In this document: in pieces, positions 57,077 to 64,000 of the stretch
Layout: each line of letters begins with the position of its first letter
How positions within the stretch are numbered: position 1 is the stretch's first letter
Position numbers and translations under genes: made by a program
Source of the DNA: Pseudomonas lini
Lineage (GTDB): Bacteria > Pseudomonadota > Gammaproteobacteria > Pseudomonadales > Pseudomonadaceae
Assembly (NCBI RefSeq): GCF_964063345.1
Contig: NZ_OZ061318.1
Span: 3,844,001 to 3,908,000 of the forward strand
Length of the DNA stretch: 64,000 nucleotides
Reading direction: 5' to 3'
The notes under the pieces: generated by a model
The model's database searches: none
Seen by the model: only the letters and a program-made list of their open reading frames with translations
What the model was told of the DNA's origin: nothing

Positions 57077-57865
57077 ATGAGCAGCAAACACATCGACCTG
57101 CTGGATTTCAGCGAACTGCCGGCCCCGGTCTATTTCCGTTATGCCGACTTCAACACCCACGAATACGCCTCGGCCCACCATCATCCTTGGGGCACCCTCG
57201 AGTATTCGGCCAATGGAGTCTTGCACATGGAAATCGGCAGCCGCCGCTTCATGTCGCCGCCGCAATACGCGGTGTGGGTGCCGCCCGGGACCGAGCACAG
57301 TTTCTATAGCAATCAGCCGATCAACTATCGCGCGGTCTGCCTCGCGCCAGCACTGTGTCGCGATCTGCCGCAGCAGGCCTGCACCCTGGCGATCAGCGAC
57401 ATTCTCAAGGCGATCCTGAAAGACTTCGCCGCCCGCGATGTGAAAATTCCCGAGCACGATGCAGACAAGCGTCTGGCTCAAGTGCTGGTGGACCAATTGC
57501 AACAGGCGCCGATGCATGAGTGTTATTTGCCCTACGCCAGTAGCCCCGGGCTGCTCGCAATCCTTGAAGCCTTGCAGACCGAGCCTGGAGACAATCGGCC
57601 ATTGGCGCACTGGGCTGCGCAAATTCACGTCAGCGAACGCACGTTGGCCCGACAGTTTGTTCGCGAGTTGGGCATGAGCTTCGGTGAGTGGCGGCAACGG
57701 TTGCGGTTTCTGGCGGCGATCGAAGCGCTCGATAGCCAGCGCAGCATTCAGGAAATCGCCTTCGACATGGGCTACAGCACCGGCTCGGCATTTATCGCGA
57801 TGTTTCAGCGTCAGGCCGGGTGCACGCCTGAGCAATATCGACGCAGCCACCTCGATAGCAGGTGA
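57077..57865 (+). CDS. AraC family transcriptional regulator
   Basis: A 262-residue regulator with an N-terminal cupin-type effector domain (SAHHHPWGTLEYSANGVLHM, VPPGTEHSF) and a C-terminal AraC DNA-binding domain (WAAQIHVSERTLARQFVREL, IQEIAFDMGYSTGSAFIAMF). The ATG at 57077 gives the MSSKHIDLL start. The divergent EamA exporter is its likely target. Confidence 0.9.
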   Translation: MSSKHIDLLDFSELPAPVYFRYADFNTHEYASAHHHPWGTLEYSANGVLHMEIGSRRFMSPPQYAVWVPPGTEHSFYSNQPINYRAVCLAPALCRDLPQQACTLAISDILKAILKDFAARDVKIPEHDADKRLAQVLVDQLQQAPMHECYLPYASSPGLLAILEALQTEPGDNRPLAHWAAQIHVSERTLARQFVRELGMSFGEWRQRLRFLAAIEALDSQRSIQEIAFDMGYSTGSAFIAMFQRQAGCTPEQYRRSHLDSR

Positions 57866-57937
57866 ACGTGTAACAGGCTTTGTCTACACTCCGAAATGAG
57901 GCCGCATCCATCGCTGCGGCAACAAGGAGAACACTCC

Positions 57938-58243
57938 ATGAAGATGTTGCGTGCCCCGTTGTTGATGGTCGGTTTGTTGCTCTGTTCCCAGGGTTTCGCC
58001 GCCACTGCCCAACAGAACAAAATGACCACCTGCAATGCCGACGCTACCGCAAAAAGCCTCAAGGGCGACGAGCGCAAAGCCTTCATGAGCACCTGCCTCA
58101 AAGCCGCGCCGGCCGCCGATGCCGCCAAGCCCCTGACCCCTCAACAAGAAAAGATGAAAACCTGCAACGCCACCGCCACCACACAGGCCCTCACGGGTGA
58201 TGCGCGCAAAACCTTCATGAGCGATTGCCTGAAGAAAAAATAA
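57938..58243 (+). CDS. psiF: PsiF family protein with two PsiF repeats
   Basis: A 101-residue exported protein. The signal peptide ends GFAATA, followed by two PsiF repeats, each with a Cys near its start and end (KMTTCNADATAKSLKGDERK; KMKTCNATATTQALTGDARK). The E. coli homologue is phosphate-starvation inducible; the function is unknown. AAGGAG precedes the ATG at 57938. No Pho box was seen. Confidence 0.9.
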   Translation: MKMLRAPLLMVGLLLCSQGFAATAQQNKMTTCNADATAKSLKGDERKAFMSTCLKAAPAADAAKPLTPQQEKMKTCNATATTQALTGDARKTFMSDCLKKK

Positions 58244-58246
58244 GCA

Positions 58247-58334
58247 TTGTGGGAGCGAGCCTGCTCGCGATGCAGGCGACTCGGTATCATGGAGGACCGC
58301 AGTGATGCTATCGCGAGCAGGCTCTCTCCCACAG
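58247..58334. repeat. REPIN
   Basis: GTGGGAGCGAGCCTGCTCGCGAT and the slightly decayed inverse TATCGCGAGCAGGCTCTCTCC; spacer not of either common class. Confidence 0.85.
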
Positions 58335-58409
58335 GTTCGTGTGTGCTCGCTTCGGCACCGGAACGCTGGCAGACTGCCAATCCTTTTACGTCGTTCGTTT
58401 TGAGGCTGT

Positions 58410-59423
58410 ATGTCAGCGTTTTCTCAGCGTCAGGTCTTGTTGCTTATCAGCTGGGTCATCATTTTTGGTGGTTTGCTGCTGGTGCTCCCTCTGCGATTGC
58501 TGCCCAGCCTGCTGGCCGGGTTGTTGGTATTCGAACTGGTCAACATGCTCACGCCGCAATTGCAGCGGCTGATCGAAGGCCGCCGTGCGCGCTGGCTGTC
58601 GGTGGCGTTGCTGGGAACATTGGTGGTCAGCGTGCTGGCGCTGATCTTTGCCGGTGCGATCAGTTTTCTGCTGCACGAGGCGGAAAACCCCGGCGCTTCC
58701 CTCGACAAATTCATGGTCGTGGTCGACCGCGCACGCGGGCAATTGCCGCCGTTCATCGACGCTTATCTGCCGGCCAGTGCCGCCGAGTTTCGCGTGGCCA
58801 TCGGCCAGTGGATGAGCAAGCACCTCAGCGACTTGCAACTGGTGGGCAAGGACGCGGCGCACATGTTTGTGACGCTGCTGATCGGCATGGTGCTGGGGGC
58901 GATCATCGCCTTGCAGCGAGCGCCGGATGTGACCAAACGCAAACCCTTGGCCGCGGCGCTGTTCGACCGTTTGCACCTGTTGGTCCAGGCGTTTCGCAAC
59001 ATCGTTTTCGCCCAGATCAAGATTTCCCTGCTCAACACGTTCTTCACCGGGATTTTCCTCGCGGTGGTCCTGCCGATGTTCGGGATCAAGCTGCCGCTGA
59101 CCAAAACCCTGATCGTGCTGACTTTCCTGCTCGGCCTGCTGCCGGTAATCGGCAACTTGATGTCGAACACCTTGATCACTATCGTCGGCCTGTCTCTGTC
59201 GATCTGGGTGGCGGTGGCGGCGTTGGGTTATCTGATTGTTATCCACAAGCTCGAATACTTCCTCAACGCGCGCATCGTCGGCGGGCAGATCAGTGCCAAG
59301 TCGTGGGAGTTGCTGCTGGCAATGCTGGTGTTCGAAGCCGCGTTCGGCCTGCCTGGGGTGGTGGCGGGGCCGATTTATTACGCGTATCTGAAGAGTGAGT
59401 TGAAGCAGGTGGGGATGGTTTGA
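58410..59423 (+). CDS. AI-2E family transporter
   Basis: A 337-residue membrane protein of the AI-2E/PerM family with about seven to eight segments (LLLISWVIIFGGLLLVLPL; LPVIGNLMSNTLITIVGLS; FGLPGVVAGPIYYAYLKSEL). The family includes AI-2 exporters and Na+/H+ antiporters; the substrate here is unknown. Confidence 0.88.
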   Translation: MSAFSQRQVLLLISWVIIFGGLLLVLPLRLLPSLLAGLLVFELVNMLTPQLQRLIEGRRARWLSVALLGTLVVSVLALIFAGAISFLLHEAENPGASLDKFMVVVDRARGQLPPFIDAYLPASAAEFRVAIGQWMSKHLSDLQLVGKDAAHMFVTLLIGMVLGAIIALQRAPDVTKRKPLAAALFDRLHLLVQAFRNIVFAQIKISLLNTFFTGIFLAVVLPMFGIKLPLTKTLIVLTFLLGLLPVIGNLMSNTLITIVGLSLSIWVAVAALGYLIVIHKLEYFLNARIVGGQISAKSWELLLAMLVFEAAFGLPGVVAGPIYYAYLKSELKQVGMV

Positions 59424-59454
59424 TCCGGCAAATATGTATTGCCTGATCTGACGC

Positions 59455-59520
59455 CATCGCGGGCAAGCCCGCTCCCACAGGTCATGCGCTGTCCTTGTGG
59501 GAGCGGGCTTGCCCGCGATG
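59455..59520. repeat. REPIN, short spacer
   Basis: ATCGCGGGCAAGCCCGCTCCC and GGGAGCGGGCTTGCCCGCGAT inverted with only about 16 bases between, between convergent genes. Confidence 0.92.
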
Positions 59521-59539
59521 GGGGCGCTTCGGTTTCAGG

Positions 59540-60814
59540 TCAGGCGAGGGTGCCGTAACGCTTCATCGCCTCGATCGCCAACCCGCTGCCGATGCTGCCG
59601 AAGATGTTCCCTTCCACGTGCCGCGCATTCGGCAACATCGCCGAGACGCTGTTGCGCAGCGCCGGAATTCCGCTCGAACCGCCGGTGAAGAACACGGTGT
59701 CGACCTGATCGACTCGCACATTGGCGTCGTTCAGCAACTGGGTCACGCTGTTGCGCACCCGTTCCAGCAGGTTGTCGATGGCCGATTCGAACAGTGCCCG
59801 GCTCAGTTCCACGCTCAAACCCGGCTCGATACGATCCAGTGGCACATGGCGGCTATCGGCGTGGGTCAGCTGGATCTTGGTTTCTTCCACTTCCATGGCC
59901 AGCCAATGCCCGGCGCGCTGGTCGATCAGCTTGAACAGGCGATCGATGCCGCCGGTGTCTTCGATGTCGTAACGCATGCTGCCCAAGGCCAGGGTCGACT
60001 TCTGCGAGTACACCGAGTTGATGGTGTGCCAGGTCGCCAGGTTCATGTGGTGGCTGGTCGGCATATAGGCGCCGCTTTTCATCCGGCTGCCGTAGCCAAA
60101 CAGCGGCATCAGGCCTTGCAGGCTCAGCTGCTTGTCGAAATCGGTCCCGCCGATGTGCACGCCACCGGTGGCGAGAATGTCGTCGTGACGGTTGTCGTGG
60201 TTGCGGCGCTCAGGCGACAGGCGCACCAGCGAGAAGTCCGACGTACCACCGCCGATGTCGACGATCAGTACCAGCTCTTCCTTTTCGATGGTCGACTCGT
60301 AGTCGAACGCCGCTGCAATCGGCTCGTACTGGAACGAGACGTCCTTGAAGCCGATGGCGCGTGCTACATCCACCAGAGTGTTTTCTGCTTCCTGGTCGGC
60401 CATTTCATCGTCATCGACGAAAAACACCGGACGGCCCAGCACCACTTCTTCGAATTCCCGACCGGCAGCGGCTTCGGCGCGCTTTTTCAACTGGCCGATG
60501 AACAGGCCGAGCAGGTCCTTGAACGGCATCGCCGTACCGAGGACGCTGGTGTCGTGCTTGATCAGTTTGGAACCCAGCAGGCTCTTGAGCGAGCGCATCA
60601 GCCGACCTTCGTAACCTTCCAGGTACTCGTGCAGCGCCAGCCGGCCGTATACCGGGCGGCGTTCTTCCATATTGAAGAAGACCACCGAGGGCAGGGTGAT
60701 CTTGTCGTCCTCCAGCGCGATCAGCGTTTCCATGCCGGGGCGCAGCCAGCCGACGGTGGAGTTGGACGTGCCGAAGTCGATACCACAGGCACGGGCTGGA
60801 GATGCGTTTTTCAT
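59540..60814 (-). CDS. yegD: Hsp70 family protein YegD
   Basis: A 424-residue actin-like ATPase of the Hsp70 superfamily. Phosphate loops GIDFGTSNSTVGW (near residue 11) and LIVDIGGGTSDFSLV are intact, and FFTGGSSGIPALRNSV matches the adenosine motif. It lacks the substrate-binding domain of DnaK, as in E. coli YegD. It is divergent from cbpA with about 297 bases between, suggesting a chaperone neighbourhood. The function of the family is not defined. Confidence 0.9.
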   Translation of the reverse strand: MKNASPARACGIDFGTSNSTVGWLRPGMETLIALEDDKITLPSVVFFNMEERRPVYGRLALHEYLEGYEGRLMRSLKSLLGSKLIKHDTSVLGTAMPFKDLLGLFIGQLKKRAEAAAGREFEEVVLGRPVFFVDDDEMADQEAENTLVDVARAIGFKDVSFQYEPIAAAFDYESTIEKEELVLIVDIGGGTSDFSLVRLSPERRNHDNRHDDILATGGVHIGGTDFDKQLSLQGLMPLFGYGSRMKSGAYMPTSHHMNLATWHTINSVYSQKSTLALGSMRYDIEDTGGIDRLFKLIDQRAGHWLAMEVEETKIQLTHADSRHVPLDRIEPGLSVELSRALFESAIDNLLERVRNSVTQLLNDANVRVDQVDTVFFTGGSSGIPALRNSVSAMLPNARHVEGNIFGSIGSGLAIEAMKRYGTLA

Positions 60815-61111
60815 GTCTTTCGAGTTCCGGTTAAAAAACGGCCGCGCAGTGTATGTCAGTGCGGCGAAGATTCGAAGGCCGACTATCCGTTAAATCGCAG
60901 CGATCAGCGCTTGAAAGATGCTCCAACACCCCCAAACTTCCCTGCATAGACTTGGCAACCCCTGGGGCGACTGCAAGAACCACGCCCTGCTGCCGATAAA
61001 CTTCTGATGCGCTGCCCGGTCACAACTTTGAGATCGGTCAATCCAAATGCTGCAAACAAGAGCATGCTGTGCCTGGCTGCGCGATTTCGATAATGGATGG
61101 TGATTCCCTCG

Positions 61112-62059
61112 ATGGACTTCAAAGACTATTACAAGATTCTCGGTGTGGAGCCGACCGCGGACGATAAGGCGATCAAAGCCGCCTATCGAAAGCTGGCGCG
61201 CAAATACCACCCCGACGTCAGCAAGGAAAAGGACGCCGAGTCCAAGTTCAAGGATGCGTCGGAAGCCTATGAAGCGCTGAAAAGCGCCGACAAGCGCGCC
61301 GAATACGACGACTTGCGCAAATACGGCCATCACGGTCAGCCCTTTCAGGGCCCACCGGGTTGGCAGAGCCGCGGTGGTTTCGGTGGTGGTGGTCAGGACA
61401 CGGGCGATTTCTCGGACTTCTTCAGTTCGATTTTCGGCAACCGGGGTCCGGGTTTCGATGGTGGTGGGCGGTCAGGCCGTAGTGCCGGGCGTCGAGGGCA
61501 AGACGTGGAAATGGAATTACCGGTTTTTCTGGAAGAAACCCTCTCGACCGAATCGAAGAAGGTCAGCTTCCAGGTACCGCATTACAACGCTGCGGGCCAG
61601 CATGTCAGCAACACCAGCAAAAGCCTGAACGTGAAAATCCCCGCCGGCGTGACCGACGGCGAGCGCATCCGCCTCAAGGGCCAGGGCGCGCCAGGCATCG
61701 GTGGCGGGGCCAATGGCGACCTGTACCTGACCATCCGTTTTGCGCCGCACCCCAAATTCGACGTCGAAGGCGAGAACCTGATCATCACCTTGCCGCTGGC
61801 ACCGTGGGAGCTGGCGCTGGGGACCGAAGTCGCGGTGCCGACCCTGACCGGCAAGATCAACCTCAAGGTTCCGGCCGGCAGCCAGAACGGCCAGCGCATG
61901 CGCGCCAAGGGCCATGGCCTGCTGCACAAGGCCGGTCACCGTGGCTATCTGTTCGTGCAGCTCAAGGCAATAATGCCGAAAAAACTCGACCATGACGTCA
62001 AAGAATTGTGGGAGGAGCTGGCGAAAAAAGCCGCTTTCGATCCGCGAGAGAATTTCTGA
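61112..62059 (+). CDS. cbpA: Curved DNA-binding co-chaperone CbpA
   Basis: DnaJ-like co-chaperone and nucleoid protein, 315 residues. The J domain begins [20 protein letters not shown] with the HPD tripeptide at residues 33-35. A Gly/Phe-rich linker ([13 protein letters not shown]) and two C-terminal substrate-binding domains follow, with no zinc finger. The ATG at 61112 is chosen over one five codons upstream. It is followed 24 bases later by cbpM. The 297-base gap upstream holds no other gene. Confidence 0.95.
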   Translation: MDFKDYYKILGVEPTADDKAIKAAYRKLARKYHPDVSKEKDAESKFKDASEAYEALKSADKRAEYDDLRKYGHHGQPFQGPPGWQSRGGFGGGGQDTGDFSDFFSSIFGNRGPGFDGGGRSGRSAGRRGQDVEMELPVFLEETLSTESKKVSFQVPHYNAAGQHVSNTSKSLNVKIPAGVTDGERIRLKGQGAPGIGGGANGDLYLTIRFAPHPKFDVEGENLIITLPLAPWELALGTEVAVPTLTGKINLKVPAGSQNGQRMRAKGHGLLHKAGHRGYLFVQLKAIMPKKLDHDVKELWEELAKKAAFDPRENF

Positions 62060-62083
62060 TTTCGAGATAAGGAGTAGCCAATC

Positions 62084-62389
62084 ATGAGCGACCCCGTGAT
62101 CGTTCTACTGGACCTGGCAGAATTCTGTGAGGCGACCGAACTGTCGGACGTGCACGTGATCGAGATCGTCGAACACGGCATCCTCGAACCGCAGGGGTCA
62201 AAACCCAAGGATTGGCGTTTCACCGACTATGAACTGGTGCTGGCCAAGCGCGCTGCCAAGCTGCGGCGCGATCTGGAACTGGAATGGGAAGGCGTCGCCC
62301 TGGCGCTGGACCTTCTGGAGGAAGTCCAGCAATTGCGGGCCGAAAACCGCATGCTCAAGCAGCGGTTGAGGCGGTTGGTGGTCGAGTAG
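62084..62389 (+). CDS. cbpM: Chaperone modulator CbpM
   Basis: A 101-residue MerR-like helical protein that binds the J domain of CbpA and inhibits it. LAEFCEATELSDVHVIEIVE and the C-terminal coiled coil (LLEEVQQLRAENRMLKQRLR) are typical. AAGGAG precedes the ATG. It forms the cbpA-cbpM operon. Confidence 0.94.
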   Translation: MSDPVIVLLDLAEFCEATELSDVHVIEIVEHGILEPQGSKPKDWRFTDYELVLAKRAAKLRRDLELEWEGVALALDLLEEVQQLRAENRMLKQRLRRLVVE

Positions 62390-62423
62390 GTGTTCTGAAG
62401 TTTTTGAGTCGTCTGTTCTGGCG

Positions 62424-62488
62424 CTATCGCGAGCAGACTCTCCCACATCTGATCGCATTTCCTTGTGGGAGCGAGCCTGCTCGCGAAG
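62424..62488. repeat. REPIN, short spacer, one arm decayed
   Basis: TATCGCGAGCAGACTCTCCCAC and GTGGGAGCGAGCCTGCTCGCG with about 20 bases between. The rest of the 393-base gap before the next gene (62489-62782) is AT-richer and shows no gene. Confidence 0.85.
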
Positions 62489-62782
62489 AACGATAACGGG
62501 CCTGCGTGCATACATCTTCCGGGACAACACCACGGGCGCAGGACCTCCTGATTCAGGTGGTCGGCCGTCGGTGTGATCGTTTGATAGTCAGTCAAAATAC
62601 TACCGTTCACGAGCAGGATCAGATTCCACGGCGATCAGTGCGGTAATTAATTGTTTTTCAGGTGTTGAAGTTGAATGTGATTCGCTGTTTTCAAACGGCT
62701 TATCAGCAGTTATTTGGTCTTTTTTTTTTGCCGTTGTTGAATAAGCTGGAGGCTCTTGTGATCGCATAGGGATATTTGCGAA

Positions 62783-64000
62783 ATGAAAGAGTTGGCAGAG
62801 GGAACTGTATTGGAGACATCTTCAGTTGCGTTTCACGGTGGCGAGAATGTTTATCTGGACTACCTCGCGGGAAAGATGCCGGAGCTGATAAATAAAGTAC
62901 CGGCCTACAGGCTTGAATCATTAGTCAATCAACAACGGGACGTTCCCGAGTGGTATGGCAATGCACGCCCCATGGATCGACAGTATTTGAGAGCGCTTAT
63001 CAACGAACGCTGGCGATTGCAGGGGCCTCTGGAAAAGACGCTGGAAGGCTTGCAAAAAGACATCAAGGCGTTCGCGCAGCCGTTGCTTGTCAAGGCACTG
63101 AAAGATCAACTGAATATAGAGCTGGACGTTAATACGACGTTATTGCGTACGTATATTCCCGCGACATTGACATTCGGTATCGATACCAATGCCAGTCGAA
63201 TGAGGCAGTGCAGTTTGCTGGAGGCTGCCCTGCACAACTTTGCGGAGCCTGAAACGCAGGCGGGAGCTTTGCGCGACGGCTCCGGTATTTTCATCAGGGA
63301 TGCCGAGGGGGAGTTGCAACGTCAGGCGTTGACAGTCGAGCAGTTTGCCTCTTTGTGCAGAGGGCTGGATATTGGCGGACAGTATCAAACGCACATTGCC
63401 GTATTACTGAAACCTGCAACTGTTGATGCCAGGGCGACGCTTGAACAGCACTCCATTGCCTGCGAAAAAGCGGCTTTCAACGAAGCAGCGCTCATTGCGT
63501 ATTTGAAACGCGATATTTCTCCCGGTTCCTACGGGAAGTTGCAGGCGCTGCGCGATAGTAATAGCGACGTTATGTTGGGCGGGCGGCCGATGCAATGTCA
63601 TCGCTTGTCACTCATGGGGTTCAAACTCACTGGCATTGTATTGTTCAGCGCGGTAGCGGCCCCTTCGCTGATTAAAAGAACTTACGAGCAACTGGTTCCG
63701 GCCCATCAACGGCTGATGCTGGAGTGGTCACAGCACCTGTCGATATTACCCGGCCAGGAGTTTGAGCAGTTCAAGTTACTCAAGGCATTTTTTGCCAATG
63801 GCCCAAGCGGTGTGGCCGATGAGATGTTCCGCCAGAACGATATCCATAAACAAAGTCGTCTGGACGGTACATTGATCGTCTATGTTCCCGACGACCCTGA
63901 ACACCCGCTCAAGGAGTATGCGTCGTTCACCGATTTCATGAAGGAACTGATCAGCCGGTTACGTTCACCGGACTATCAACGGTTTTTCAGCCGATTCGTG
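62783..64000 (+). CDS. N-terminal part of a dermonecrotic-toxin-like (DUF6543-type) large protein
   Basis: An open frame from ATG 62783 to the window end (406 codons, no stop). An in-frame stop lies 24 bases upstream, so this is the only start; the ribosome site is weak (AGGG). Landmarks VPEWYGNARPMDRQYLRALI and LISRLRSPDYQRFFSRFV match, from memory, the N-terminal region of large Pseudomonas proteins called dermonecrotic toxin or DUF6543. There is no signal peptide. Codon use is AT-richer than the neighbours (frequent TTA, ATA, GTA), a sign of horizontal transfer. The toxic domain, if any, lies beyond the window. Confidence 0.7.
   Translation, partial: MKELAEGTVLETSSVAFHGGENVYLDYLAGKMPELINKVPAYRLESLVNQQRDVPEWYGNARPMDRQYLRALINERWRLQGPLEKTLEGLQKDIKAFAQPLLVKALKDQLNIELDVNTTLLRTYIPATLTFGIDTNASRMRQCSLLEAALHNFAEPETQAGALRDGSGIFIRDAEGELQRQALTVEQFASLCRGLDIGGQYQTHIAVLLKPATVDARATLEQHSIACEKAAFNEAALIAYLKRDISPGSYGKLQALRDSNSDVMLGGRPMQCHRLSLMGFKLTGIVLFSAVAAPSLIKRTYEQLVPAHQRLMLEWSQHLSILPGQEFEQFKLLKAFFANGPSGVADEMFRQNDIHKQSRLDGTLIVYVPDDPEHPLKEYASFTDFMKELISRLRSPDYQRFFSRFV

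Overview
The window is a gene-dense, high-GC chromosome segment of a Pseudomonas, most likely of the P. fluorescens group. The evidence is the gene order hflKC-hisZ-purA ... rnr-rlmB-rpsF-rpsR-rplI-dnaB and ureE next to a desT-like regulator, azurin and nadE/pncB together, split urease accessory genes, and many Pseudomonas-type REP/REPIN palindromes. No prophage, insertion sequence, CRISPR array or rRNA operon is visible.

Layout. 1-5.0 kb: membrane protease modulators HflK/HflC, then hisZ and purA. 5.1-9.8 kb: a chemoreceptor and a two-gene ferric-iron-type ABC importer on the minus strand with a candidate Fur box. 10.1-10.4 kb: two tandem tRNA-Leu(CAG) units, each with its own promoter and terminator. 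10.7-18.0 kb: RNase R, RlmB, the S6/S18/membrane protein/L9 cluster and the replicative helicase DnaB. 18.2-22.1 kb: YgiQ-type radical SAM protein, then an unrecognised overlapping pair of membrane-active-looking proteins. 22.2-29.0 kb: a three-gene transglutaminase / permuted ATP-grasp + alpha-E / transglutaminase operon preceded by a good sigma-54 promoter and an NtrC-like site. 29.1-33.5 kb: Nudix, LOG-family protein, a 29-codon small ORF, azurin, nadE-pncB. 33.7-37.7 kb: LysR regulator with amaB and amaA of the lysine/pipecolate pathway. 37.8-43.3 kb: branched-chain amino acid ABC importer (livKHMGF) behind a perfect -24/-12 promoter. 43.4-44.1 kb: a non-coding stretch with a cluster of DnaA-box-like 9-mers. 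44.1-50.3 kb: SDR, AGE-family isomerase, hupE-ureG-ureF-ureE, desT-like TetR, and a secreted protein built of 14-residue repeats. 50.6-62.4 kb: AsmA, LysR with divergent azoR-SMR efflux pair, lipase, EamA exporter with divergent AraC regulator and a strong operator palindrome, PsiF, AI-2E exporter, YegD Hsp70, and cbpA-cbpM. 62.8 kb to the end: the N-terminal 406 codons of a large dermonecrotic-toxin-like (DUF6543-type) protein, running off the window.

A theme is nitrogen: two candidate sigma-54/NtrC promoters, urease maturation, branched-chain amino acid uptake and lysine catabolism. The least understood loci are the transglutaminase/ATP-grasp operon, the 20.7-22.1 kb pair, the toxin-like gene at the right edge, the repeat protein and the DnaA-box cluster. 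Domain calls come from reading translated sequence and from memory of families; no database search was run.
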